The notes: a model not told the origin generated them from the sequence alone. Shown: positions 42,893 through 52,061, counted from the first letter of the stretch. The stretch is DNA of 64,000 bases from Streptomyces sp. NRRL S-337 (GCF_000720175.1 NZ_JOIX01000001.1:1-64000), one strand, 5' to 3'. Translations and numbers: made by a program.

Positions 42893-44182
42893 TCAGCAGC
42901 GGGCGTGGGCCGTGATGTCCGCGCCGAACTCGTCGATCATGGCGGGGGTCACGGACGGCCGGCACTGGGCGATGGCGGCGAGGTAGTCCTCGGTGCTCGC
43001 ACCGAACCGGCCGTGCGTGCCCGCCCCCGCGCCGACCGACTCCAGGTCCCGCTCGAACGACGCCTGCGCGGCCACCCGTGCGGCGTGTTCGATGTCGGCC
43101 GGGGTGAACAGCTCACTGGCCGCCACGAGCGCCGCGACGTCCACATCGGTCCGCCCGTCGGTGTACCGGGACCAGATCGCCGAGCGGGCCGCGGTGTCCG
43201 GCGTGCCGATCGGGATCAGGTAGTCGAACCGGCCGGGACGCAGGAACGCCGGGTCGAGCGAGCGGATCGAGTTGGTCGCACACACCAACAGCCGTTCGTC
43301 CCGCTCCCGGAAGCCCGGTATCAGCTTGAGCAGTTCATTGGTCACGCCGTGCAGCCCACCCGGCTGGGCGGGCTCATGGCGTACCGGAGCGATCTCTTCG
43401 ACCTCGTCGATGAAGACGAGCACCCGTTCCAGATCCGCGATCCGGGCGAACGCGCTGCGCAGCGCCGCCGCGAGATTGCCCTCGTCGGCCAGCCGGGACG
43501 GCAGCAGCTCGACGAACGGCCAGCCGAGTCGGGCGGCGATGGCCCGGGCGAAGGTGGTCTTGCCGGTCCCCGGCGGGCCGAACAGCGCGATCGCCCGCGG
43601 CGGCCTGACCCCGTGCCGGGCGGCCCGCTCCGGCTCCGCGAGCGGCAGTACGACCCGCCGTTCGATCAGGTCCTTCTCCGCCTCCATCCCGGCCACCTTG
43701 GCCCAGAGGTCGGCGGGCAGGAACCGCCCGCCGAGGTCCTCCAGGAGGCTGGCCGCCGGACCGTGGTGCGGTTCGACCTTCTCGAAGTAGGCCACCGCGG
43801 GCTGACGCGTGTAGCCGGCGTTCAGCAACCCCTCACCGAGCAGGTCCTCCTCCGGCAGGACGTACGCGATGCGGCTCACCCGGGCCGCGATCAGCCGCCG
43901 TTCCAGTTCCACCAGCAGTGCGCTCGCCAGGCCCCGGCCGCGCCAGGCCGACGAGATCGCGATCCGCATCACCCAGCCCCGCTCACCCGCCACGCAGGCC
44001 AGCGCGGCGCCGATGGGCGCTCCCTGGTGGACGGCCACCACGGCGGGCTGCCGCGAGGTCAGCGCGCTGATGCACTCGGCGAGTGAGAAGACGGACTCCT
44101 GCCCGAGGTCGGCCGTGGAGTCGATCAGGTGGACCACTTCGGCGAGATCGTTCTCGCGGTAGTCATGGATGAGCCAGTTCAC
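42893..44182 (-). CDS. GNAT acetyltransferase-AAA+ ATPase fusion (429 aa)
   Basis: Residues 1-140 are a GNAT domain. The acetyl-CoA-binding segment ISSAWRGRGLASALLVELER lies at about 76-95. The C-terminal 260 residues are a AAA+ ATPase related to the FtsH/Cdc48 group: Walker A GPPGTGKTT (202-210), Walker B VLVFIDEVEE (254-263), sensor CATNSIRSLD and arginine fingers LRPGRFD. The pairing suggests an ATP-driven machine that brings a substrate to, or is regulated by, acetylation. The target is unknown. This is not a tail-particle ATPase: it lies 11 kb beyond that locus. Four 16-bp repeats lie in its upstream region. Confidence 0.85.
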   Translation of the reverse strand: MNWLIHDYRENDLAEVVHLIDSTADLGQESVFSLAECISALTSRQPAVVAVHQGAPIGAALACVAGERGWVMRIAISSAWRGRGLASALLVELERRLIAARVSRIAYVLPEEDLLGEGLLNAGYTRQPAVAYFEKVEPHHGPAASLLEDLGGRFLPADLWAKVAGMEAEKDLIERRVVLPLAEPERAARHGVRPPRAIALFGPPGTGKTTFARAIAARLGWPFVELLPSRLADEGNLAAALRSAFARIADLERVLVFIDEVEEIAPVRHEPAQPGGLHGVTNELLKLIPGFRERDERLLVCATNSIRSLDPAFLRPGRFDYLIPIGTPDTAARSAIWSRYTDGRTDVDVAALVAASELFTPADIEHAARVAAQASFERDLESVGAGAGTHGRFGASTEDYLAAIAQCRPSVTPAMIDEFGADITAHARC

Positions 44183-44239
44183 CGGTACCGCCCCTCGTTG
44201 GTCGTGCTCGTGATGTGGGTGCCTTTGGGCGACGTCGCC

Positions 44240-44303
44240 GTCTTCTGACGTCGACGTTTTCTGACGTCAACCTCTTCCGACCTCAACGTCTTCTGATCTC
44301 GAC
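44240..44303. repeat. Four tandem 16-bp repeats upstream of the GNAT-AAA+ gene
   Basis: Units of exactly 16 bases: GTCTTCTGACGTCGAC, GTTTTCTGACGTCAAC, CTCTTCCGACCTCAAC and GTCTTCTGATCTCGAC. Two contain the palindrome GACGTC. They begin 58 bases upstream of the minus-strand start codon at 44182. Regular spacing (about 1.5 helical turns) and location suggest a cooperative regulator-binding array. Confidence 0.7.
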
Positions 44304-44606
44304 GCCCCGCGATGTTGTTGTCGCGGTGACGTTGGTGTCGTGGTGATGTTCGTGGGGTGGCAGTGAGGCTAGGGCTGAGGGGGGAGCGCGGGCCTGCTCC
44401 ACCGTGCACAACCGAGGGCGCGCACCACTACGGTCCGTACGTAGCCAGATCCCGTCCCAGCTTGAGCGGCTCGCGGTTGCCGCTGCCCGGCCGGTTCCCG
44501 CTGCCCCGGCCGATTGCCGCGCCCCCCTCCCCACCGGCCGCGACCGCTTCCGCGGAGGCCGCCCGCCGAGGCGGAATTTGCTGGCCGGTCGGTCCCGTCC
44601 GATGAC

Positions 44607-45344
44607 ATGCTGTGCGACGTGAACGCACCGGTAGTCCACTTCAGCTTCGCCCCTGAGCTGCACGTTTTCGTCGCGGCAGAGCACAGCGCCGCGGATGTCC
44701 CCGTGGTGACCGACGGGACGTCGACGCTCGGCCATGTCGTCGAGTCGTTGGGCGTCCCGCTCACCGAGGTCGGCGGTCTGGTGGTGGACGGGACCGAGGC
44801 GACGCCGGCCCATGTGCCGAGCGCGGGCGAACGCATCGAGGTGCGGGCCGTCGAACGCCCGCAACATGTCCCCGGTGCCCCGCTGCGCTTCCTGCTCGAC
44901 GTCCACCTAGGCACCCTCGCCCGCCGGCTGCGGCTGCTGGGCGTCGATGCGGCGTACACGAACCAGGACCCGGGCGACGCCGCACTGGCGGCGCTCTCGG
45001 CGAAGGAGCAGCGGGTGCTGCTCTCCCGGGACCGGGGGCTGCTGCGCCGACGGGAGATCTGGGCGGGCGCGTTCGTCTACAGCGACCGGCCCGACGACCA
45101 ACTCCGTGACGTCCTGAGGCGCTTTGCGCCCGCGCTGGCCCCTTGGACGCGCTGCACGGCGTGCAACGGCGAGCTGGCGGACGCCGACAAGGACTCGGTG
45201 CGCGAGCAACTCCAGCACGGCACGCAGCGTACGTACGACGTCTTCGCGCAGTGCAACGCCTGCGGCCGCGTCTACTGGCGCGGCGCCCACCACGCCCGAC
45301 TGGAGGCCATCGTCCAGGAGGCGCTTCGGGAGAACGCCGGCTGA
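44607..45344 (+). CDS. Mut7-C RNase domain protein with ubiquitin-like N-terminus
   Basis: The N-terminal 90 residues (VVHFSFAPELHVFVAAEHSA, TLGHVVESLGVPLTEVGGLV) form the ubiquitin-like module often fused to Mut7-C. The C-terminal 150 residues are the Mut7-C PIN-like RNase: RFLLDVHLGTLARRLRLLGV, the acidic VLLSRDRGLLRRR, then a zinc ribbon CTACNG...CNACGRVYWRG. It should cut RNA in the cytoplasm. The physiological target is unknown. The start is uncertain between ATG 44607 and GTG 44619, and the longer upstream frame is Arg/Pro-rich spacer. Length fits the family. Confidence 0.8.
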   Translation: MLCDVNAPVVHFSFAPELHVFVAAEHSAADVPVVTDGTSTLGHVVESLGVPLTEVGGLVVDGTEATPAHVPSAGERIEVRAVERPQHVPGAPLRFLLDVHLGTLARRLRLLGVDAAYTNQDPGDAALAALSAKEQRVLLSRDRGLLRRREIWAGAFVYSDRPDDQLRDVLRRFAPALAPWTRCTACNGELADADKDSVREQLQHGTQRTYDVFAQCNACGRVYWRGAHHARLEAIVQEALRENAG

Positions 45345-46069
45345 TACGGCGAGCGGTTGTCCGTTGGTCATCGCCCGCTGCCGCCGGAACATGCGGTGCG
45401 GGCGGCGCCTCCCGGGGCGGCCTCTTGGCCGTACGAATTCCTCAGGGCGGGTGACGGGCGGGAGGGCAATCGGGGGCGGAGGGCACGTGGCGGCGTGCGG
45501 GCACTCTGCGCTTTGCGGCCCAGCAGTACCTGCTCCAGCAGTACTTGCTGTGGTCGAAGTGACGCTTCGTCAGTGCGGGTCGACTGGCGCAGTAAATGCT
45601 CAACTGCAGCCCGCTGGAAGGACGTTCAGCGCCGGGCCGAGCGGTGGCCAGGCCGATATCTCGGTGCTGGGTTCTCTGCCGCCCGGCCGGAGTTGATCGC
45701 CGGCGTGGCAGTTTGCCGGGCCACCGCACTTGTCGTCGCAGTCGTTGAGTCGTGAACCATCCCGGTGGGGGCGTGAACCGTGGCGGTGGAGCTCGTGAAC
45801 CATCCGGTGGTGAGTGTGAGCCATCCCGGTGGCGAGTGTGCTGCCGCGCCCCCTAGCCCACTCGTTGCGCGACACGCCGACGACGCGCGCCGTCCAATGG
45901 GTGAATCCGCTGCTTTCGGCCACCCGAAGAGCCCAGCGGGTACCTCGAATGCGACGTTCTCCGGTGGTGCGCGGCCGCAATCCGGCTGACGGTGATCACG
46001 TCGCTACTGCGATCCGATGTGCCGACAAAGAGTCAGCCTTCGCAGTCGCGCCGAAAGGAACATGTCCCC
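45345..46069. other. Spacer before the repeat-rich surface protein gene
   Basis: About 725 bases without a supportable gene. It contains the tandem 21-22-bp repeat array listed separately. The start of the next gene has a GAAAGGAAC ribosome site at its right end. Confidence 0.45.
45751..45836. repeat. Four imperfect 21-22-bp tandem repeats
   Basis: Units begin at 45751, 45772, 45794 and 45815, each a version of CGTGAACCATCCCGGTGG. They lie in non-coding DNA. They may be recombination scars or protein-binding sites. Confidence 0.55.
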
Positions 46070-46948
46070 ATGCGCACTGCCCGCACCCTGTTCGCTTCGG
46101 CCGCTATCACAGCGGCCCTCGCAATCTCCGCGCCCGCCGCACACGCAATGATCATGGAGGATATTGCCTCGGGCAGCGGGTCGTCTGCCAGCAACAACGA
46201 TCACGACAGGAATGGCGACCGTGACCGGGACCACGGCCGCGACAACCGTTGCGACTACGGCCGTGACAATGGCCGCGACCACGGCCGGGACAACGGTCGC
46301 GACAACGGCCGGGACCGCGACCGTGACAACGGCCGGGACAACGGCCGCGACAACGGCCGGGACCGCGACCGTGACAACGGCCGGGACAACGGCCGGGATC
46401 GCGACCGGGACAACGGTCGTGACTACGGCCGGGGCCACGGTCGTGACTACGGCCGGGGCCACGACTGCGACCACGGCAGGCAGCGGCCGAGCGGTGGTGT
46501 GCACACCGGTGGCGGCGCGCTGGCCCGGACCGTGGTCGCCGACTGGGACCAGAGCAGCGGCTACGGTGACGACGACCACGGCCGTGGCGGTGGCCGGGAC
46601 GGTGGCCGGGACCACGGTCGGGACGGCGGCGGCCGGGACCACGGTCGGGACGGCGGCGGCCGGGACGGTGGCCGGGACCACGGCCGGGACGGTGGCGGCC
46701 GGGACCACGGTGGCTACGGCGACCGGGACCACGGTGGCTACGGCGACCGGGACCACGGTGGCTACGGCGACCGCGACCACGGCGGATACGGCGACCACCG
46801 CCGGCCGCACGGCGGCATCCACACCGGTGGCGGTGGCCTCGCGTCCGGCAGCAGCATGGCCGCCGGCTCCGTGCTGATGCTCGGTGGTCTGGGTGCCGGT
46901 GCCTACATGCTGCGTCGTCGTTCCGCCTCGGGCTCTGCGACGGCCTGA
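46070..46948 (+). CDS. Exported Arg-Asp-Gly-repeat surface protein (292 aa)
   Basis: A signal peptide (MRTARTLFASAAITAALAIS, cleavage near AHA) is followed by two long tracts of short repeats. The first is GRDNGRDRDRDN-like (residues about 45-145). The second is GRDGGRDHGRDGGG then HGGYGDRD-like (about 180-250). Each tract leads to a similar motif, GGVHTGGGALA and GGIHTGGGGLA. A C-terminal hydrophobic segment (SSMAAGSVLMLGGLGAGAYM) and a basic tail (LRRRS) resemble a cell-wall sorting signal. The class F sortase gene lies 130 bases downstream, so this is its likely substrate, with the HTGGG motif as candidate recognition site. The highly charged tracts may bind metal or matrix. Confidence 0.7.
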   Translation: MRTARTLFASAAITAALAISAPAAHAMIMEDIASGSGSSASNNDHDRNGDRDRDHGRDNRCDYGRDNGRDHGRDNGRDNGRDRDRDNGRDNGRDNGRDRDRDNGRDNGRDRDRDNGRDYGRGHGRDYGRGHDCDHGRQRPSGGVHTGGGALARTVVADWDQSSGYGDDDHGRGGGRDGGRDHGRDGGGRDHGRDGGGRDGGRDHGRDGGGRDHGGYGDRDHGGYGDRDHGGYGDRDHGGYGDHRRPHGGIHTGGGGLASGSSMAAGSVLMLGGLGAGAYMLRRRSASGSATA

Positions 46949-47078
46949 CAAGGCTGCCCCGTACGGAGGCCGCTGCGCCGTCGCGGCCACCGTTCCTCGT
47001 GGACGGTGGCCGCGGCGATTGCGTTTCCCACCGCCTCCCCACGACTCGCCGCCGCCCGTTCACGAAAGGCATCCGCAC

Positions 47079-47786
47079 ATGACCGCCCAGCAGTCGCCCC
47101 AGCCGAAGAAGAACCCGCCCCGGACCCCCGCCTCCCGCCCCGTCGGGCGCGGCCTGTTGTGGTCCGCGGCAGCCTTTCTGCTGGGTTCGCTCCTCGTGTA
47201 CAACTCCGTCGACACCTCGGCGGACCCCAAGCCGCAGTCCCCCCACGCCGTGGCCGCCTCCGCAACCCCCCGGGCGAACGGCTCCTCATCCGCTCCGACC
47301 GTCGCTCCGGGACTGGCCCTGCCCCGCTCCGCGCCGAAGCGGCTGTCGATCCCGGCGATCGCGGTGGATGCGCCCTTCACCCCGCTCGGCATCACGCCGA
47401 CCGGCCAACTCGAAGCTCCTCCCGCAGGCGACAACAACCTCGTCGGCTGGTTCAAGGACGGGGCCACGCCGGGCGAACGCGGTTCGTCGATCATCGCCGG
47501 GCACGTCGACACCAAGACCGGACCCGCGGTGTTCATGCAACTCGAATCCCTCAAACCCGGCAGTACGGTCAACATCACCCGTGAGGACGGGGTGATCGCC
47601 ACGTTCAAGGTCGACTCCGTGGAGACCTTCAGCAAGGCGAACTTCCCCAACGACCGGGTCTACGGCGACGTGCCGGACGCGTCGCTGCGGATCATCACCT
47701 GCGGAGGCGCCTACGACCGGAAGGTCAGGGACTACGTCGACAACGTCGTGGTCTTCGCCCACCTCTCCTCGTACAGGCGTGCCTGA
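47079..47786 (+). CDS. Class F sortase (235 aa)
   Basis: N-terminal membrane anchor (RGLLWSAAAFLLGSLLVYNS), Pro/Ser-rich stem, then a sortase domain from about 85. Catalytic residues are the His in SSIIAGHVDTKTGPAVF, the Cys in RIITCGGAYDRKVR and a following Arg in KVRDYVDNVVVFAH. IAVDAPFTPLGI and PPAGDNNLVGWFKDG are typical of class F enzymes. Sortases join exported proteins covalently to the cell wall. The partner is probably the repeat protein encoded just upstream. A hairpin terminator follows the stop. Start ATG 47079 lies before the anchor. Confidence 0.85.
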   Translation: MTAQQSPQPKKNPPRTPASRPVGRGLLWSAAAFLLGSLLVYNSVDTSADPKPQSPHAVAASATPRANGSSSAPTVAPGLALPRSAPKRLSIPAIAVDAPFTPLGITPTGQLEAPPAGDNNLVGWFKDGATPGERGSSIIAGHVDTKTGPAVFMQLESLKPGSTVNITREDGVIATFKVDSVETFSKANFPNDRVYGDVPDASLRIITCGGAYDRKVRDYVDNVVVFAHLSSYRRA

Positions 47787-48311
47787 TCTGCTCTCGTACC
47801 TCCTCCCTCCTCCCCTCCCTCCCCGACTCCGCCCCCTTCCCGTCCTCGCGTCTCGTCCCGCTGCAACCGGACGATGCCCGGGCCGGCCGCCGCGCCGGTC
47901 CGGGCACCGTGCTGTCTTCAGCCTGCCGGCGAGCGACACGCGGAACCGTGGATGCTTCCCCGGCCGGGAAGGGGCGAGGGAATAATGAACGCGCTCGGCC
48001 CTCGCCGCTCAGTATCCGCCCAACGCTGAGAACGACCTCGCGACGCCTCTCGGCGTCCCGCGTTCCCCGTCCCGCGTTCCCCGTCCCGCGTTCTGCTTTC
48101 AGCTCCCCGCTTTCTGCTTTCCGCTTTCCGACTCCGAGATGTACTCACCAGTCGTTCCGGTCGTGAGCCGTTTTGCCTGGCGATCACTGGGCACACGCGA
48201 GACGACGTGAGTACCGCAGCCCCTGAGAAGCGAAGCTGCGTACCGCGGACATGAGTGCGCCTGACTCACTCTGCTCGTGATGCCGAAACCTCGCCCTGAT
48301 GACGGGATGAA
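47787..48311. other. Spacer after the sortase operon
   Basis: About 525 bases with a C/T-rich stretch (47795-47830), one terminator hairpin (listed) and short repeats of CCCGCGTTCCCCGT near 48055-48090. No gene is supported. Confidence 0.45.
47875..47906 (+). terminator. Terminator-like hairpin after the sortase gene
   Basis: TGCCCGGGCCGGC (47875-47887) pairs with GCCGGTCCGGGCA (47894-47906) with one mismatch around a six-base loop. This is a strong GC stem without a T-run, the usual Streptomyces form. It lies about 90 bases after the sortase stop. Confidence 0.55.
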
Positions 48312-49904
48312 ATGAACCCCGGACGTCAACAACCGCCAACCCCGCGGCGGGGCCGGAAGCCGGCCCGCGGGGGTTCGCCCGCGACCGACCGCATGCTGCG
48401 CATTCTGCTGCGCCGCCGCAAACAGCCACTGAGCGCCCAGGACGTCACCGTCACGGACCGGCCCGCGGTCCGCAAGGCGGTCTCGGCGGCCGCGCTGGGC
48501 AACACCATGGAGTGGTTCGACTTCGGCGTCTACGCCTATCTGGCGGGCACGCTGGGGAAGGTGTTCTTCCCGGCGAGTTCGCCCGGGGCGCAGGTCGTCT
48601 CGACGTTCGCAACATTTGCCGCGGCGTTTCTCGTCCGGCCGCTCGGTGGCCTCGTATTCGGTCCGCTCGGCGACCGCATCGGCCGTAAGCGCGTACTCGC
48701 CGCGACCATGATCATGATGGCGATCAGTACCTTCGCGGTCGGCTTTCTGCCCAGTTACCACACCATCGGCTTCGCCGCCCCGATTCTGCTGCTGATCTGC
48801 CGTCTCGTGCAGGGCTTCTCCACCGGTGGCGAATACGCCGGAGCCACCACCTATATCGCCGAATACGCCCCCGATACCCGGCGCGGATTCCTCGGCAGTT
48901 GGCTCGACTTCGGCACCTTCGTCGGCTACTCGCTCGGTTCCGGACTGGTCACGCTGCTCACCGGGGTCCTCGGTACGGACGGTCTGGTGAACTGGGGCTG
49001 GCGGCTGCCGTTCCTCGTAGCCGGGCCGCTGGGGCTGATCGGCCTGTACATGCGGCTGCGGCTGGAGGAGACGCCGGCCTTCCAGCGCGAGGCCGAACAG
49101 GCCCACCACGACGCGGAGGCGGTCCGTGCCGCGGGTGGCGAGGACCCCGTCGAGGAGGCCCGCCAGTCCGGACACGGACGGCTGAAGGAGATCTTCACCC
49201 GGCACTGGCAGGCGGTGCTGATCTGCATGGGCCTGGTACTGCTCTACAACGTCACCAACTACATGGTGACCTCCTACCTGCCGACGTACATGACCGAGAC
49301 CCTCGGCGAGGACCCCCTCACCGCGCAGCTGCTGGTGCTCGGCACCATGGTCGTCGTGGTGCTCACCATCACCACCGTCGGCCGCACCTCGGACAAATGG
49401 GGCCGGCGGCCCGTCTTCATGGCGGGCAGCGCCGCCCTGATCGCGCTCGCCGCGCCCGCGGTGCTGCTCATCCGGGCCGGCGGCATCCTGCTGCCCGCCT
49501 TCGGATGTCTGATCCTCGGCCTGCTGTTGGTGTGCTTCGCGGGGACGTCGGCCTCGACGCTGCCGGCCCTCTTCCCGACCCGGCTGCGCTACGGAGCGCT
49601 GTCGATCTCCTTCAACATCTCCGTCTCGCTCTTCGGCGGTACGACACCGTTGTTCGCCTCCGCACTGGTGCAGGCGACCGGCAGCGCCATGGTCCCGGCG
49701 TACTACCTGATGGCGGCCGGTGTCATCGGGCTGATCGCCACCTTCTTCCTGCACGAAACCGCAGGCAAACCACTGCGCGGCTCCGGCCCGATGGTGGAGA
49801 CCGAGGAGCAGGCCCAGGCACTCGTGGCCAAGAGCCGCACCGAGGCCGGCCGGCGGGCCAGGGACATCTGGATCCGGCTACGGCACCCCTGGGCACGGCA
49901 CTGA
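48312..49904 (+). CDS. MFS transporter of the metabolite:H+ symporter (ProP-like) group
   Basis: 530 residues, 12 predicted membrane helices. The motif EWFDFGVYAYLAG near the first helix is the signature of the MHS group that includes ProP and citrate/alpha-ketoglutarate carriers. The loop between helices 2 and 3 has the MFS motif GPLGDRIGRKRVL. A RLVQGFSTGGEYAGATTYIA segment and a later SDKWGRRPV repeat the family pattern. The first 50 residues are basic, disordered cytoplasm. The likely role is proton-coupled uptake of an osmolyte such as proline or betaine, or of an organic acid. The substrate is not fixed by sequence. Start ATG 48312. Confidence 0.85.
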   Translation: MNPGRQQPPTPRRGRKPARGGSPATDRMLRILLRRRKQPLSAQDVTVTDRPAVRKAVSAAALGNTMEWFDFGVYAYLAGTLGKVFFPASSPGAQVVSTFATFAAAFLVRPLGGLVFGPLGDRIGRKRVLAATMIMMAISTFAVGFLPSYHTIGFAAPILLLICRLVQGFSTGGEYAGATTYIAEYAPDTRRGFLGSWLDFGTFVGYSLGSGLVTLLTGVLGTDGLVNWGWRLPFLVAGPLGLIGLYMRLRLEETPAFQREAEQAHHDAEAVRAAGGEDPVEEARQSGHGRLKEIFTRHWQAVLICMGLVLLYNVTNYMVTSYLPTYMTETLGEDPLTAQLLVLGTMVVVVLTITTVGRTSDKWGRRPVFMAGSAALIALAAPAVLLIRAGGILLPAFGCLILGLLLVCFAGTSASTLPALFPTRLRYGALSISFNISVSLFGGTTPLFASALVQATGSAMVPAYYLMAAGVIGLIATFFLHETAGKPLRGSGPMVETEEQAQALVAKSRTEAGRRARDIWIRLRHPWARH

Positions 49905-50024
49905 GCGCGGGTACCGTGCCGCGCCCTTGCCCTCATCCTGACGAAGCCCGACGACGACGTTCCCGGGCGGGATCGACGACGGGCCCCCGTCGTCGTCACC
50001 CCATCGGCGCAGTCACCCCGGACT

Positions 50025-50978
50025 TCATCGGCGCACGCTGCTGTCCCAGCGCCAACTGGTGAGACGAGGACGCCCCGGTAGCGCACCGCGTCCGGTGGCC
50101 CACAACAGGACGGCCCACGGGCCGGGGGCCACTGGGGCCTCCGCGTCAGCTGGAGCCCCCGGGTCACCCGCGGCCCCCGGGTCACCCGCGGCCCCCGGGT
50201 CACCCGCGACCCCCGGGTCACCCGCGGCCCCCGGGTCACCCGCGGCCCCCGGGTCACCCGCGACCCCCGGGTCACCCGGGGCCTCCGGGAACAGCCGGGC
50301 GAGCACCCGTGCGCACAGGTCGGCGGGCGGTTCCCAGGTCAGCCCCAGCCCCTCGGCCAGATCGTGGGTGTGGACCAGGGTCTCCACCGCCCCCATCGCC
50401 GCGAAGCCCGCCGGGTCCGACAGCCCGAACACATGGTGGGCCCGGACCTCCGGAGACGCCGTGCGCACCATGGCGACCAGCAGTGCGCCGCACGCCTCCA
50501 GCACCTGCAACAGCCCCGCCGGTCCCGCCGCGCGGTCGGCATGCACGGCGTTCGCGGGCCCGCCCGGCCGCCGGCTCTCCCACACGAAGGGCACCTCACC
50601 GTCCAACGGCGGCTTCCGCGGCCCGAGTTGGACGGCGTAGGCGAAGAGGTCGTCACTGAGGTGCTCGACCGTCTCCCAGCAGTCCCACTCCAGCGAACCG
50701 GCTCTTTGCTGCCACGCTTCCGCGGGCGCCCGGCGCAGTACGGCCACCGCGAGCTGCACGCAACGGTCGAGGTCGTCCGCGGTGACGGTCAGGGAGGACG
50801 GGGCCGGGGGCAGGGGCCCGGACGCGGACGTAGGAGGCTCGGAAGCGGCGCCGCAACGGGAACGCGAAGCGGAACTGGCGCTGTGGCTCACACTGGAACT
50901 GGCGCTGGGGCTCGCACTGGGACTGGCGCTGGAGCTGGCGCTGGAGCTGGCGCTGGAACTGGGTGTTGACCGGGACAT
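50025..50978 (-). CDS. Mycothiol-dependent maleylpyruvate isomerase-like protein (317 aa)
   Basis: The central part reads LTVTADDLDRCVQLAVAVLR, WDCWETVEHLSDDLFAYAV and AAMGAVETLVHTHDLAEGLG. The last carries the His pair of the MDMPI/DinB-like N-terminal domain, which uses mycothiol. Two low-complexity tracts flank it: an N-terminal Ser/Ala run (SASSSASSSASPSAS) and a late run of seven GDPGAA/GDPGVA hexapeptides encoded by 18-bp repeats. ATG 50978 (MSRSTP) is preferred over 51068 because the upstream part is unsupported. A general mycothiol-S-transferase role is plausible; the true substrate is unknown. Confidence 0.7.
   Translation of the reverse strand: MSRSTPSSSASSSASSSASPSASPSASSSVSHSASSASRSRCGAASEPPTSASGPLPPAPSSLTVTADDLDRCVQLAVAVLRRAPAEAWQQRAGSLEWDCWETVEHLSDDLFAYAVQLGPRKPPLDGEVPFVWESRRPGGPANAVHADRAAGPAGLLQVLEACGALLVAMVRTASPEVRAHHVFGLSDPAGFAAMGAVETLVHTHDLAEGLGLTWEPPADLCARVLARLFPEAPGDPGVAGDPGAAGDPGAAGDPGVAGDPGAAGDPGAAGDPGAPADAEAPVAPGPWAVLLWATGRGALPGRPRLTSWRWDSSVRR
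50155..50283. repeat. Seven 18-bp coding tandem repeats
   Basis: Near-identical 18-bp units (core GGGTCACCCGCGGCCCCC) encode GDPGAA or GDPGVA on the minus strand near the end of the preceding gene. Differences between copies are single bases. Because the units are multiples of three, copy number can vary without a frameshift, so this is a likely variable-number tandem repeat. Confidence 0.7.
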
Positions 50979-51091
50979 GAAGGGACCGTATCTCGCGAGC
51001 ACGTGGACGAAGGGAAAGGAGGCCGAGGAAACGCCCCTGCAGGGGGCCTCCTGCGGGCTGCCGTCCATAACTGACGGACTATCGTGGGTGC

Positions 51092-52027
51092 ATGTCCGCC
51101 CCAGAACTGATCCGTATCGTCTCCCGCGACTCGCCGATGGCCCTGGCCCAGGTGGAGCGGGTACGCACCGAACTCGCCGCGCTCCACCCCGGCATCGCCA
51201 CCGAGGTCATCCCGGTCAAGACCACCGGCGACCGCTGGATGGGCGCGCTCTCGCAGGTCGAGGGCAAGGGCGCGTTCACCAAGGAGGTCGACGCCGCCCT
51301 GCTCGCCGGTGAGGCGGATCTGGCGGTGCACTGCGTCAAGGACATCCCGGGCGACCGCCCGCTGCCGGCCGGTACGACCTTCGCCGCGTTCCTGGAGCGC
51401 GACGACGTCCGCGATGCGCTGATCGACCCGGGCGGCCGCACCCTCGACGAGCTGCCGGCCGGCACCCGGATCGGCACCTCCTCGGTCCGGCGGATCGCCC
51501 AGCTCGCCGCCTCGCACCCGCACCTCCAGTGCGTGCCGATGCGCGGCAACGCCAACCGCCGCATGGAGAAGCTCGCGGCCGGCGAGGCGGATGCACTGCT
51601 GCTGGCCGTCTCGGGCCTTGAGCGCATCGGCCGGACGGACGTGATCACCCAGGTCCTTTCCGTCGAGGAGATGTGCCCGCCGATCGGCGCGGGCGTGCTG
51701 GCGCTCCAGTGCCGCGAGGACGACACCGAGACCATCGACGCGGTGAGCGGTCTGGGCCACCCCCGGACGTACCAGGAGACCACCGCCGAGCGGATGCTGC
51801 TGCACGTCCTGCAGGGGCACTGCAACAGCCCGATCGCGGGGTACGCCACCACGGACCGCCGCGGCGAACTCTCCCTGCGCGCCTGCGTCTTCACCCCGGA
51901 CGGCAAGACGGTCCTCAACGCCCACGAATGGGCCGGCCCGCTCACCCCGGAGACGCTCGGCACCTCCGTGGCCGTGACCCTGCTGCGCCAGGGCGCCCGC
52001 GAACTCATCGACGGCATCCCGCACTGA
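51092..52027 (+). CDS. hemC: Hydroxymethylbilane synthase (porphobilinogen deaminase), stand-alone copy
   Basis: 311 residues, normal length. It condenses four porphobilinogens into hydroxymethylbilane in haem/cobalamin synthesis. Visible are [19 protein letters not shown], the Lys/Asp-rich [45 protein letters not shown] and the dipyrromethane-cofactor Cys in [13 protein letters not shown]. The usual RGNVDTR motif appears as RGNANRR. No other haem genes are adjacent, so this is probably a second, arm-located paralogue next to the core hem operon copy elsewhere. No clear ribosome site precedes ATG 51092. The neighbouring minus-strand genes are unrelated. Confidence 0.85.
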   Translation: MSAPELIRIVSRDSPMALAQVERVRTELAALHPGIATEVIPVKTTGDRWMGALSQVEGKGAFTKEVDAALLAGEADLAVHCVKDIPGDRPLPAGTTFAAFLERDDVRDALIDPGGRTLDELPAGTRIGTSSVRRIAQLAASHPHLQCVPMRGNANRRMEKLAAGEADALLLAVSGLERIGRTDVITQVLSVEEMCPPIGAGVLALQCREDDTETIDAVSGLGHPRTYQETTAERMLLHVLQGHCNSPIAGYATTDRRGELSLRACVFTPDGKTVLNAHEWAGPLTPETLGTSVAVTLLRQGARELIDGIPH

Positions 52028-52061
52028 GCCCGCGACGCCCCGAAGGCAACCCGGGCTCTCC

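Noticed and set aside
42893..44182. AAA+ protein as the missing ATPase of the tail-like particle
   Set aside because: It is 11 kb outside the locus, separated by unrelated genes and fused to a GNAT domain.
46200..46800. CRISPR-like regular repeats
   Set aside because: The repeats are short, lack unique spacers and encode an Arg-Asp-Gly-rich protein in frame.
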